Below are positions 1 through 7,735 of a stretch of 25,667 bases of DNA, one piece after another. The position numbers and the translations under genes are program-made. This stretch comes from a candidate division NPL-UPA2 bacterium. Lineage in GTDB: Bacteria; Bacillota; UBA994. The stretch lies in assembly GCA_018725205.1 (NCBI GenBank), contig QLUB01000010.1, positions 1 through 25,667 on the forward strand. The letters are read 5' to 3'. The notes beneath the pieces were generated by a model. The model did not search any database and was not told the origin of the DNA. It was given only the letters and a program-made list of their open reading frames with translations. How positions within the stretch are numbered: the first letter of the stretch is position 1; every line of letters starts with the position of its first letter.

Positions 1-39
1 GGGTGACGGGCATAGGGCTTAACATCGTGGTGAGGGCAT

Positions 40-66
40 AACACAAAAGGACCGTCCCCATGTTTT
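40..66. repeat. Imperfect palindrome with GGACCGTCC core
   Basis: A short imperfect inverted repeat lies just beyond the 3' end of the minus-strand acyl-CoA operon. The core is GGAC-C-GTCC, with AACA on one side and TGTT on the other, and a T-run follows on the plus strand. The AAAAGG and CGTCCC words resemble the 29-nt palindromes at 8895, 18566, 22573 and 23442, so it may be a diverged relative. It could also work as a weak terminator for plus-strand transcription entering from outside the window. Both readings are inference. Confidence 0.35.
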
Positions 67-483
67 TTACTTTTTCATGACGGTGGCTTTGCCGTCGATG
101 ACTAGCGTACCGTCTTGGGTGGTGGCGGTAGTCCGGAGAATGATGCGGTTTTTGCCGTCGATTTTCTCAAGGACTTCTACCGTGGCCGTCACGGTGTCGC
201 CGATTCTTACCGGAGCCCTAAAGGATAGCTCTTGGGCGAGGTAGATGGTGTTGGCCCCGGGCAAGGCCGTACCCAGCACTGCGGATATAAGCCCAACTGA
301 GAGCATGCCGTGCGCAATGCGCCCTTTAAACATAGTGGTTTTGGCGAATTCCTCGTTGATATGGACGGGGTTAAAGTCGCCTGTGACGCCCGCGAACAGA
401 TAAATGTCGGATTCACTGATTGTCTTAGACATGGAAGCTGTGTCGCCTACCTTGATGTCAGCAAACTTTACATCTTGAAACAT
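67..483 (-). CDS. MaoC-like (R)-specific enoyl-CoA hydratase
   Basis: A 138-residue single hot-dog-fold protein of the MaoC/PhaJ family, which adds water to trans-2-enoyl-CoA to give (R)-3-hydroxyacyl-CoA. The hydratase-2 signature is visible: GDFNPVH gives the catalytic Asp36 and His41, followed by GRIAHGML. Length is normal for PhaJ-type enzymes. A good ribosome site (GGGAGG) lies in the last codons of the upstream etfA, only 5 nt away, so this is the distal gene of the bcd-etfB-etfA operon. Context suggests it handles the enoyl-CoA that Bcd reduces, or feeds a 3-hydroxyacyl-CoA branch. The exact substrate cannot be read from the sequence, and MaoC-like proteins also act in other CoA pathways. 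Confidence 0.88.
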   Translation of the reverse strand: MFQDVKFADIKVGDTASMSKTISESDIYLFAGVTGDFNPVHINEEFAKTTMFKGRIAHGMLSVGLISAVLGTALPGANTIYLAQELSFRAPVRIGDTVTATVEVLEKIDGKNRIILRTTATTQDGTLVIDGKATVMKK

Positions 484-488
484 TAACT

Positions 489-1682
489 CTACCTCCCTTG
501 CTTGCGCAGTTCTTCGATCATTACAGGCAACACTTCCATCACGTCGCCAACGATGCCGTAGTCGGCTGCCTTAAAGATGGGCGCGTCGGCATCTTTGTTT
601 ATGGCGATAACTATGTCCGACGAGGACATGCCAGCTAGGTGCTGAATCGCGCCGGAAATGCCGCAGGCAATGTAGATTTTGGGCCCGACAGTTTTGCCGG
701 TTTGGCCGACTTGATGCAGTGGGTGCTTCCATCCTGCGTCGACAGCAGCGCGCGAAGCGCCGACCGCCCCTCCCAAGACCTCTGCCAATTCTTCAATCAG
801 GGCAAAGTTCTCAGGCTTGCCCATGCCGCGACCGCCGGAGACAATAATCTCCGCTTCCTCAAGGTTTAAGGTCGCCGCACCTACTTGAATGACTTCCAAC
901 AGTTTGGTGCGAATCTCGCTCGCCTCAACCCGGATGGGGACATGAACAATCTCGCCTGTACGCTCCCAATTCGGCACTGGGCGCTTAAATACCTTCGGGC
1001 GGACCGAGCCCATCTGCGGACGATGGTCTGGACAGAGAATGGTAGCCATAATGTTGCCGCCAAAAGCTGGGCGCGTCCACTCCACTAAGCCTGTCTCTGC
1101 CTGAATCCCTAGGCCCGTGCAGTCAGCGGTAAGTCCTGTGCCCAAACGTCCGGCGACGCGCGGCGCGAGGTCGCGCCCGTCGGTGGTTGCGCCAAGCAGC
1201 ACGACAGACGGTTTGTAGAGGCGTATCAATTCAGCCAGAGCTTTAGTGTAGGCGTCGGTGCTGTAGTGTGCGTACTCGGCACCCTCCACCAAGTAGACTC
1301 TATCAGCACCGCTAGCGATTGTCTCTTGCGCCAGTCCGGAAACGTCATCCCCGATCAATACGGCAGACAGCTCTTCTTGCAGCGAGTCAGCTAACAGCCT
1401 GCCTTGTCCTAGCAACTCGTGGCCAACACTGCGGAGCCTGTCCCCGACCCGCTCCATGTAGACCCAGACGCCGCTGTGAGCGCTCTTATCTACGCTAACT
1501 TCCCGCGCTTCGTCCTCGCGCACGATGGCATTAACGGGACATACATCAAGACAGGCACCGCACAGGGTACATCTTTCATCAATGTAGGCCTTATCACCTT
1601 GCCAAACGATTGCTCCAAACGGGCAAGCCGGCAGACATACGCCGCAGCTGATGCACTCGGCGCTATTTACTTTAATCGTCAT
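489..1682 (-). CDS. etfA: Electron transfer flavoprotein alpha subunit with N-terminal ferredoxin domain
   Basis: A 397-residue EtfA. Residues about 1-60 form a 2[4Fe-4S] ferredoxin module with two CxxCxxCxxxCP motifs (CISCGVCLPACP and CTLCGACLDVCP). The ETF alpha N-terminal domain follows, then the C-terminal FAD-binding domain (GGRGMGKPENF, VGQTGKTVGPKIYIACGISG). Classical EtfA lacks the ferredoxin part; it is known from enzymes such as the caffeyl-CoA reductase subunit CarE of Acetobacterium. With EtfB it carries electrons between NADH, the acyl-CoA dehydrogenase and ferredoxin. The operon order bcd-etfB-etfA and the extra clusters point to a flavin-based electron-bifurcating complex (inference). 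The ATG start at 1682 is preceded by a G-rich ribosome site 14 nt after etfB. Confidence 0.95.
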   Translation of the reverse strand: MTIKVNSAECISCGVCLPACPFGAIVWQGDKAYIDERCTLCGACLDVCPVNAIVREDEAREVSVDKSAHSGVWVYMERVGDRLRSVGHELLGQGRLLADSLQEELSAVLIGDDVSGLAQETIASGADRVYLVEGAEYAHYSTDAYTKALAELIRLYKPSVVLLGATTDGRDLAPRVAGRLGTGLTADCTGLGIQAETGLVEWTRPAFGGNIMATILCPDHRPQMGSVRPKVFKRPVPNWERTGEIVHVPIRVEASEIRTKLLEVIQVGAATLNLEEAEIIVSGGRGMGKPENFALIEELAEVLGGAVGASRAAVDAGWKHPLHQVGQTGKTVGPKIYIACGISGAIQHLAGMSSSDIVIAINKDADAPIFKAADYGIVGDVMEVLPVMIEELRKQGR

Positions 1683-1695
1683 ATTCTTGGCCCCC

Positions 1696-2481
1696 CTACA
1701 CTAGCTTAGCGTCAGCTAGGTTGCCAAGTAGCTCTAGCACTGCTGCCCGCGCCGTGTCTTTCTGGATTAGTTTGCCTTGGGTACGCTGCTTGGGGGTAAA
1801 GATGCGGACAACTTGGGTAGGGGAGCCCTTGAGCCCAAGCCGGGCATGGTCCACGGCAAGGTCGTTCACTGTCCAGAGCACTATCGCCTTGCGGCTGGCC
1901 TTCATTGTGCCCTTTACCGTCGGCAGGCGCGGTTCGTTAATGGACTTAACGACGCTAATCAGCAACGGCAGCCTAGTCTCAAGCACCTCTATGCCCTCTT
2001 CGTGTTCGCGTTCGATTCTCACGTTGCCGTCAGCAATCTCGATCTTGGAGGCATAGGTGGCTTGTGGAATATCGAGGTGCTCGGCAAGCTCCGGACCTAC
2101 CTGCGCGGTATCCCCGTCGATGGCTTGCTTGCCGCAGATAATTAAGTCGAAATGCCCCATCTTTTCGATGGCCGTGGCCAGTGTATAACTCGTAGCCAAA
2201 GTATCGGCCCCGGCAAAAGCGCGGTCGCTAACCAAAATGGCCTCATCTGCTCCCATAGCCAAGCACTCGCGCAGGGCCTCCTCGGCTTGCGGTGGCCCCA
2301 TGGAGATAACGGTCACTTTCCCTCCGTGCTGTTCGCGCAACCTTAGCGCCGCCTCTACGGCATTCTTGTCGAAGGGGTTAACGATACTCGGCACGCCTTG
2401 GCGAATCAGCGTATTCGTTTCCGGGTCGATTTTTACTTCGGTAGTGTTAGGTACTTGCTTGACGCAGACGACGAACTCCAT
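1696..2481 (-). CDS. etfB: Electron transfer flavoprotein beta subunit
   Basis: A 261-residue EtfB, full length for the family. It begins MEFVVCVKQVPNTTEVKID and carries the conserved GKQAIDGDTAQVGPELAEHL segment, which lies in the nucleotide/FAD-binding part of the beta subunit, and a C-terminal arm that packs on EtfA. In bifurcating ETFs this subunit binds the second FAD and NADH. It starts 2 nt after the bcd stop codon with no convincing Shine-Dalgarno site, so translation is probably coupled to bcd. Its partner etfA follows 13 nt downstream. The family assignment is clear; bifurcation as opposed to simple electron transfer is inferred from the neighbours. Confidence 0.95.
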   Translation of the reverse strand: MEFVVCVKQVPNTTEVKIDPETNTLIRQGVPSIVNPFDKNAVEAALRLREQHGGKVTVISMGPPQAEEALRECLAMGADEAILVSDRAFAGADTLATSYTLATAIEKMGHFDLIICGKQAIDGDTAQVGPELAEHLDIPQATYASKIEIADGNVRIEREHEEGIEVLETRLPLLISVVKSINEPRLPTVKGTMKASRKAIVLWTVNDLAVDHARLGLKGSPTQVVRIFTPKQRTQGKLIQKDTARAAVLELLGNLADAKLV

Positions 2482-2483
2482 AC

Positions 2484-3632
2484 TTACTTGCTGTCGCGCA
2501 AGAGGGCGCTAGAGATGACCATGCGCTGCACTTGGTTTGTGCCTTCGTAGATTTGCGTGATTTTGGCGTTGCGCATCAAGCGCTCCACTGGGTACTCGCG
2601 GCTATAGCCATAGCCTCCAAAGATCTGCACGGCATCAGTTGTGACACTCATGGCTGCGTCGGAGGCAAACATCTTGGCCATGGCCGCCTCCTTGGCGTAG
2701 GGGAGTCCCATGTCCTTAAGGTAGGCAGCGCGATATGTCAGCAGGCGCGCCGCCTCGATTTGCGTCGCCATGTCCGCGAGCATAAAGGCAATGGCCTGGT
2801 TGTGGGAGATAGGCTTGCCGAATTGGACGCGTTCCTTAGAGTATTTGATGGCGTGATCTAGCGCCGCTTGGGCGATACCTAGCGCCTGTGCCGCTACGCC
2901 AATCCGCCCGCCGTCAAGGGTGGCCATGGCGATCTTAAAGCCATCGCCCTCTTTTCCCAGCAAGTTGGCTTTTGGGATACGGCAGTCCTGAAAAACAAGC
3001 TCCATAGTGACGGAGGTGCGAATGCCTAATTTGTGCTCCTTCTTGCCAAAAGTAAACCCGGGAGTATTCTTCTCCACAATAAACGCGGACATGCCCTTTA
3101 TTCCCTTGCTTTTGTCGGTCATGGCAAACACAATGTAGGTTTCCGCTTCCCCGGCGTTAGTGATAAATATCTTGCTGCCGTTTAGCACATAGCAGTCGCC
3201 CGCGTCAATAGCCGTTGTTTGCTGTGCAGCAGCGTCTGTCCCCGCATTTGGCTCGGTTAAGGCAAAGGCCCCCATTTTACTGCCCTCGGCTATCGGAGCT
3301 AGAAACTTCTTCTTTTGTTCCTCGCTGCCATATTGGAAAATGGGCCAGCCCGCGAGTGAGACATCGGCGGATAGAGTGATGCCTAGGCCATCGTCCACAC
3401 GCGACAATTCCTCTACAACTAGGATGTAGCTCAAGGTATCTCCGTCTGCTCCACCGTAACTTTCGGGGAAACAGATGCCCGCGACGCCAAGCTCCGTAAG
3501 TGAATTGAACAATTCGCGAGAGAAATGCTCGTTCTCATCACGCTCGGCAACGGATGGCGCAATGGCCCTAGCGGCAAACTCCCGTACCATCTGCAGGAGC
3601 ATTTTCTGTTCGGCTGTCAAACTAAACTGCAT
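2484..3632 (-). CDS. bcd: Acyl-CoA dehydrogenase (butyryl-CoA dehydrogenase type)
   Basis: A 382-residue short-chain acyl-CoA dehydrogenase covering the N-terminal helical, middle beta and C-terminal helical domains. Visible marks are FALTEPNAGTDA (FAD/substrate region), GGRIGVAAQALGIAQ, and YEGTNQVQRMVI near the C-terminus, where Glu363 is the expected catalytic base. As first gene of bcd-etfB-etfA-maoC it most likely works reductively, turning crotonyl-CoA or a related enoyl-CoA into the saturated acyl-CoA with electrons from the Etf pair. The ATG at 3632 has a perfect AGGAGG (3641-3646) 8 nt upstream. A Rex-like palindrome lies about 80 nt upstream. Whether the chain is C4 or longer is not decidable here. 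Confidence 0.94.
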   Translation of the reverse strand: MQFSLTAEQKMLLQMVREFAARAIAPSVAERDENEHFSRELFNSLTELGVAGICFPESYGGADGDTLSYILVVEELSRVDDGLGITLSADVSLAGWPIFQYGSEEQKKKFLAPIAEGSKMGAFALTEPNAGTDAAAQQTTAIDAGDCYVLNGSKIFITNAGEAETYIVFAMTDKSKGIKGMSAFIVEKNTPGFTFGKKEHKLGIRTSVTMELVFQDCRIPKANLLGKEGDGFKIAMATLDGGRIGVAAQALGIAQAALDHAIKYSKERVQFGKPISHNQAIAFMLADMATQIEAARLLTYRAAYLKDMGLPYAKEAAMAKMFASDAAMSVTTDAVQIFGGYGYSREYPVERLMRNAKITQIYEGTNQVQRMVISSALLRDSK

Positions 3633-3678
3633 GCGCGAAACCTCCTATGTCCTTATTGGGGTGATGTTTCTCTCCACG

Positions 3679-3708
3679 ATTGTGCCACACCAGACCCTAG
3701 GATTTCAA
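3679..3708 (-). promoter_or_regulatory. Candidate promoter of the bcd-etf operon
   Basis: On the minus strand TTGAAA (3703-3708) and CACAAT (3679-3684) are separated by 18 nt, giving a start near 3672 and a leader of about 40 nt before the bcd ATG. The -35 matches five of six consensus bases and the -10 is weak. The 20-bp palindrome ends 4 nt upstream of the -35. Assignment is by pattern only. Confidence 0.4.
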
Positions 3709-3712
3709 GCGC

Positions 3713-3732
3713 TTTGATAAATATTTATCAAA
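3713..3732. promoter_or_regulatory. Perfect 20-bp palindrome, candidate Rex operator
   Basis: TTTGATAAAT followed directly by ATTTATCAAA is a perfect inverted repeat in the bcd / FAD-oxidoreductase divergent region. The inner 18 bp reads TTGATAA-N4-TTATCAA. This has the length and half-site spacing of Rex operators (TTGTGAA or TTGTTAA, N4, mirror image) with one substitution per half relative to the TTGTTAA form. Rex senses NADH/NAD+ and controls bcd-etf operons in several Clostridia, so the position fits. The regulator itself is not in the window. Confidence 0.55.
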
Positions 3733-3748
3733 AAATGTGAAATATATA

Positions 3749-3786
3749 GCAGAAAACTGCCGAATACCTTAACTGCTCTGGGCAGT
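3749..3786. repeat. Two adjacent small GCAG/CTGC hairpins
   Basis: GCAG-AAAA-CTGC (3749-3760) and ACTGC-TCTGG-GCAGT (3772-3786) sit side by side between the Rex-like palindrome and the -10 element of the plus-strand gene. They share the CTGC/GCAG words, so cross-pairing is also possible. No T-run follows either, so they are not intrinsic terminators. Function unknown. Confidence 0.3.
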
Positions 3787-3818
3787 CATACCATGCAGTG
3801 ATTGTGCTAGGTGCGGGT

Positions 3819-3824
3819 TATAAT
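3819..3824 (+). promoter_or_regulatory. Perfect -10 box for the FAD oxidoreductase gene
   Basis: TATAAT lies 27 nt before the ATG at 3851, giving a very short leader that still contains the GGAGGAG ribosome site. No good -35 hexamer is seen at 16-18 nt spacing (the sequence there is near CAGTGA), so activity may need an activator or be weak. Confidence 0.45.
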
Positions 3825-3850
3825 GAAGTAAACAATCTGGAGGAGAAGAC

Positions 3851-5437
3851 ATGATTCGAGTCAGCAACATAAAAGTTCCTTTAGCGGAGCGCGGCGAAGT
3901 ACTGCCCTGCTTGCTTAAAAAGCTTGGCATCGCCAACAGCGCTGTTTCACATCTTCACATCTATAAAGAGGCTATCGATGCCCGCCGCAAAGACAACATT
4001 CGTTTCGTGTATACCGTCGATGTAGCTGTGGATGACGAGGCAAAGCTGCTGCAGAAAAGTCGCGACCCCGATATCGCCCCAGCGCCTACGGAAAGTTACT
4101 GCTTGCCTAAGCTAGGGGAGCAAAGTCTCAAGTACCGCCCGGTGATTATCGGGACGGGACCTGCGGGTCTTTTTGCCGGTCTGCTACTGTCGGAGCTAGG
4201 CTTTCGACCCCTGTTGCTAGAGCGCGGCGACGATGTGGACAGGCGTGCCGCAAAAGTGCGCCACTTCTGGCTGCAGGGCGACTTAGACCCAAACTCTAAC
4301 GTGCAGTTTGGCGAAGGAGGGGCTGGGACTTTCTCGGACGGCAAACTCACGACGAACATCAAGGATCCCCGCTGTCGCAAAGTCCTGTCAGATCTTGTCG
4401 CGGCAGGCGCGCCGGAGAACATCCTCTTTAGTTCTAAGCCGCATGTCGGTACCGACATACTTCGTTCCGTAGTGAGAGCCATACGGCAGACTATTATGGC
4501 GCGCGGCGGCGAAGTGCGCTTTCGAGCGCAGGCTACAGATTTTTGCATCGACAGAGGAGCTGTGTCCGGCGTAGTCATTAACGCGCAAGAAGTAGTGCCG
4601 GCGGACGTAGTAATTATGGCACCGGGACACAGCGCGCGCGATACTTTTGCAGCTCTACTCGCGCGGGGAGTGGACATGGCACCTAAACCCTTTGCCATTG
4701 GTGCGCGCATCGAGCATCCGCAAGCCCTCATTGACGAAGCGCAGTATGGCAGAGCTGCCGGGCACCCGAATTTGGGCGCGGCCGACTACAAACTAAGCCA
4801 TCATCCGTCAAGCGGACGGTCGGTATACACTTTTTGCATGTGCCCGGGCGGACAAGTTGTAGCTGCGGCTTCGGAGCAGTGTGGTGTGGTCACCAACGGC
4901 ATGAGCGAGCATGCGCGCGCGAGCGGGCAAGCCAACAGCGCCGTCTTAGTTGAAGTATGCCCAGCAGATTACGGCAGCACACACCCCTTAGCCGGGGCCC
5001 TCTTTCAGCGCCACTGGGAGGAGCGGGCTTGGCAGTTAGGCGGACAGACACACCGCGCCCCCGCTCAGTTGGTCGGGGACTTCCTCAGCGGTCGCAGGTC
5101 GGCGATTCTCGGGGGCAGCCAATTTTCCTATCTGCCGGGGGTGGAGCCGAGTGACCTTAGTCTATGCTTACCGGGGTTTGTCATTGCCTCCCTGCAGGCA
5201 GGTCTGCTCGCCTTCGACAGGCAGCTCAAGGGGTTCGCCAACCCTAGGGCTGTGCTCACGGGTGTGGAAACGCGCAGTTCTTCCCCCGTAAAAATGGTGC
5301 GAGGAGAGGACGGACAAAGTAGCATCCGGGGTCTTTATGTCGCGGGTGGGGGAGCGGGGTATGCCGGCGGCATTATGTCCGCAGCCGTGGATGGGTTGCG
5401 CGTGGCCGAAGCGGTGGCCCGCAAGTACCGAACCTAG
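3851..5437 (+). CDS. FAD-dependent oxidoreductase, COG2509-like
   Basis: A 528-residue flavoprotein. After about 95 N-terminal residues of unassigned character comes a Rossmann dinucleotide motif (VIIGTGPAGLFAGL) for FAD, then the family segment FGEGGAGTFSDGKLTT, and a C-terminal FAD-contact motif (GLYVAGGGAGYAGGIMSAAVDGLR). This matches the widespread 'uncharacterised FAD-dependent dehydrogenase' family, whose members have full-length N-terminal extensions like this one. The substrate is unknown; the fold is shared with HI0933/BFR-type flavoproteins. The ATG has a strong GGAGGAG site 7 nt upstream. It is transcribed away from bcd, with the next gene 34-76 nt downstream depending on its start. 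Confidence 0.88.
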   Translation: MIRVSNIKVPLAERGEVLPCLLKKLGIANSAVSHLHIYKEAIDARRKDNIRFVYTVDVAVDDEAKLLQKSRDPDIAPAPTESYCLPKLGEQSLKYRPVIIGTGPAGLFAGLLLSELGFRPLLLERGDDVDRRAAKVRHFWLQGDLDPNSNVQFGEGGAGTFSDGKLTTNIKDPRCRKVLSDLVAAGAPENILFSSKPHVGTDILRSVVRAIRQTIMARGGEVRFRAQATDFCIDRGAVSGVVINAQEVVPADVVIMAPGHSARDTFAALLARGVDMAPKPFAIGARIEHPQALIDEAQYGRAAGHPNLGAADYKLSHHPSSGRSVYTFCMCPGGQVVAAASEQCGVVTNGMSEHARASGQANSAVLVEVCPADYGSTHPLAGALFQRHWEERAWQLGGQTHRAPAQLVGDFLSGRRSAILGGSQFSYLPGVEPSDLSLCLPGFVIASLQAGLLAFDRQLKGFANPRAVLTGVETRSSSPVKMVRGEDGQSSIRGLYVAGGGAGYAGGIMSAAVDGLRVAEAVARKYRT

Positions 5438-5513
5438 CGTAGATCGCCCAAACAAAGTGTAGTCAAGCTGTATGGGAACAGGTACAATTGGAGAGGGGAG
5501 AGAGGGTGGGGTC

Positions 5514-7130
5514 GTGTCACGGCTGGTGAAAAGCTATCTTGGTTTCTACGTGGTTATGCTTGTGGTCGTGCTGGTGTGGAGTGCGCCACTTCTGTTTCCC
5601 ACCCTAACATACACCTTCACCCAAGCGGAGGTTCGCTTTCTCGAGGAGCTTGGAGAACTGCGCGTTTTAGCGGGTCGTGACTTTCCGCCCTTTACATATG
5701 TGCGCGAAGGCGAAGCCGTAGGCTACGAAATTGACTTGATGCGCGAGCTCGAACGCGTGCTGATGATCCCCGTAGTTGTCGAGCAAGATACATGGGTAGA
5801 GGTACGTGCACGTCTCAGGCAAGGTGACGCGCACGTTGTCTCCGGTATGCGCATTACACCTGAGCGCCGCGTGCTCTATCAGTTTACGGACCCCTACCTC
5901 TACACGTTGCACGGGGTAATCACTAGGCGAGGTTCTCCAACCAGCGATTTAGAGTCCCTGCGCGGTCTCCCCATAGCGGCACAGGCAGGCTCGGCGACGG
6001 CAGAACGCTTAGTCGGCGAGGGCCATAGGATTTTGCCAAAGGCTACGCCGGCAGAAGCTTTCGCCGCTTTAGCGCAGGGTGAAGCGTACGCTTGGGTTGA
6101 GCAGCTGTGGGTAGCTAGGTACATAATTGGCGCTAAAGACTTGCCGTTCTATACTATCGCGCCGCTTGCCGACACACAGGGAGAATATGCGATGGCGCTT
6201 TGGGGGCAGGCTGACCCGCAGCTGAGGCGCGTGCTAAACAAGGCGCTGTATCGGCTACATCGGCACGGCGTGATGGCAGAAATAAACTCGCGCTGGTTTG
6301 GTCCTTCGATTGCGCGGGTTCTACATCAGGAGGACACGGTGCGACAAGCCTTGTTCCTTTTTCTAGGGGTAGGCACTTTGGGTGTGGGCCTGGTAGTTAG
6401 TAACGCCTACCTGCAGCGCCGGGTGGAGACTCAGACGCGTGCGTTGCGCCTATCGAATAGCGCACTAGCCAAACAGCATGAGCGCATGCAAGATATGCTG
6501 ACCAACACAGCGCGAGCCTTCGGGGTGGCGATTGAGGTTAAGGATATTTATACGGGGGGGCACAGCCACCGCGTGGCGGGGGTAGCGTATTTTATTGCCA
6601 AGCAGCTAGGGCTTACGGAGCGGCAGATGTTGGAGCTGTGCCTCGGCTCCTTAATGCATGACATTGGCAAAGTAGGCGTGCCCGAGGCGATCCTGAATAA
6701 GAATGGGAATTTGACCCCGGATGAGTACGAGTATGTTAAGCAGCACCCGCGTTTGGGGCATGAAATTCTGCGCTCCGTGGAGGGCTATGAAGCCGTGCGG
6801 GACATTGTCCTCTACCACCATGAACGGTGGGATGGACAAACTACAGGGCAGTACCCCGGTTACCCGGGGCTCCGCAGGGGTTCTGCTATACCCTTAGGTG
6901 CGCGCATCGTGGCGGTGGCCGACGCTTTTGACGCTATGACATCCGAGCGTCCATATCGCAGGGCGCGTTCCGTAAGCGAAGCGGTAGCCATAATCCAAGC
7001 GGAAGCGGGGGGACAATTTGACCCCACAGTGGCCGCCACCTTAATTGGCGCGGAGGCTGAACTGGCGGCAATTGAGCCCAACCGCTTCCCCGCGATCCTT
7101 AAGGAATTGGCCTATAAGTTGCGCGTATAA
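5514..7130 (+). CDS. Membrane sensor: solute-binding domain plus HD-GYP phosphodiesterase
   Basis: A 538-residue protein from GTG 5514, chosen because GGGGAGAGAGGG lies just upstream and the N-terminus then starts at the first membrane helix; an in-frame ATG at 5472 would add 14 Gly/Glu-rich residues. Order: TM helix about 10-30, extracytoplasmic amino-acid-binding-protein (PBPb) domain about 45-265, TM helix about 280-298, short helical linker, then HD-GYP about 335-520. HD-GYP residues seen are HSHR (350-353), HDIGK with HD at 382-383, HHERWDG (435-441) and GYP (449-451). Members hydrolyse c-di-GMP to GMP. The stretch between HHERWDG and GYP is about six residues longer than usual. Likely it links an external solute to c-di-GMP level; the ligand is unknown. 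Confidence 0.9.
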   Translation: MSRLVKSYLGFYVVMLVVVLVWSAPLLFPTLTYTFTQAEVRFLEELGELRVLAGRDFPPFTYVREGEAVGYEIDLMRELERVLMIPVVVEQDTWVEVRARLRQGDAHVVSGMRITPERRVLYQFTDPYLYTLHGVITRRGSPTSDLESLRGLPIAAQAGSATAERLVGEGHRILPKATPAEAFAALAQGEAYAWVEQLWVARYIIGAKDLPFYTIAPLADTQGEYAMALWGQADPQLRRVLNKALYRLHRHGVMAEINSRWFGPSIARVLHQEDTVRQALFLFLGVGTLGVGLVVSNAYLQRRVETQTRALRLSNSALAKQHERMQDMLTNTARAFGVAIEVKDIYTGGHSHRVAGVAYFIAKQLGLTERQMLELCLGSLMHDIGKVGVPEAILNKNGNLTPDEYEYVKQHPRLGHEILRSVEGYEAVRDIVLYHHERWDGQTTGQYPGYPGLRRGSAIPLGARIVAVADAFDAMTSERPYRRARSVSEAVAIIQAEAGGQFDPTVAATLIGAEAELAAIEPNRFPAILKELAYKLRV

Positions 7131-7152
7131 ACAGAGCAGGAGGTCTCTCTGT

Positions 7153-7671
7153 ATGGATAAGCGACGCCTCCGGCAGCTAAGGGCCATAGCGCAGCTGGTC
7201 GAAGCACTTGATCGGCATAGCGTGAAAGCTTGGCTGGGCGGAGGGTGGGCCCTGGAGGCGCTCGACCACAATTACCAGCGCGATCACTCCGACGTGGACT
7301 TTCACGTCTTGGCGCATGACGCCCCGTCAGTGCGCGTGCTACTTGAGGAGCTGGGTTACAATATAGTGGAAGTCACGGCCAGCTCGTTCGCCGCCGAACG
7401 TGGGAAACTGCGCCTTGACTGGGAACTATTATGGGGGGAAGACGAGGCGATTGTTACTTACGACAGCTACGCTGACGCAACATATGTGTGGCCCCTTGGG
7501 GCGTTCCCGCCTGAGAAAACCGGGATAATCAACGGCGTGGCAGTCTATGTGATGAGCCCTAGCGCGCAGCGGCAACATAAGCTCGATTACGACAAGAAAC
7601 AAAAGCGCTTGCGCCAAAAGGACATGAAGGATTTAGCGCGACTCCGGTCACTGATTCACGACCGCCTGTAA
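7153..7671 (+). CDS. Small nucleotidyltransferase, aminoglycoside/lincosamide adenylyltransferase-like
   Basis: A 172-residue nucleotidyltransferase-fold protein. The signature is visible: GGGWALEAL (residues 29-37), the metal-binding pair Asp47-x-Asp49 in HSDVDFHVL, and a third acidic position near Asp89 (LDWELLW). The arrangement resembles AadA2''/Lnu-type antibiotic adenylyltransferases and a broad set of uncharacterised relatives, so resistance is possible but not shown. ATG 7153 is preceded by AGGAGG at 7 nt spacing; a longer reading frame from 7045 would overlap the HD-GYP gene and is rejected. It lies 22 nt after the HD-GYP gene and is probably co-transcribed with it. Confidence 0.75.
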   Translation: MDKRRLRQLRAIAQLVEALDRHSVKAWLGGGWALEALDHNYQRDHSDVDFHVLAHDAPSVRVLLEELGYNIVEVTASSFAAERGKLRLDWELLWGEDEAIVTYDSYADATYVWPLGAFPPEKTGIINGVAVYVMSPSAQRQHKLDYDKKQKRLRQKDMKDLARLRSLIHDRL

Positions 7672-7680
7672 GGAGAAAAG

Positions 7681-7710
7681 TCCTTGGTGAGCCATTAGGC
7701 CCGCCAAGGA
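7681..7710. terminator. Hairpin between convergent genes, likely terminator
   Basis: A 13-bp stem with one mismatch and one G-T pair (arms begin TCCTTGG and end CCAAGGA) and an ATTA loop sits between the nucleotidyltransferase (plus) and the NlpC/P60 gene (minus). On the minus strand it is followed by CTTTTCTCCT, so it best fits termination of the NlpC/P60 transcript; on the plus strand no T-run follows. Confidence 0.6.
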
Positions 7711-7735
7711 CTGCTCAGCCTAGATGAGCTATAAC

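Noticed and set aside
3713..3732. FNR/Crp site reading TTGAT...ATCAA
   Set aside because: The half sites are separated by 8 nt instead of the 4 nt of FNR-type sites; the Rex-type spacing fits better.
7153..7671. Annotating the nucleotidyltransferase as a definite antibiotic resistance gene
   Set aside because: Only the fold and metal-binding residues are visible; many relatives have no known resistance function. The same caution applies to the APH-fold protein at 19812-20834.
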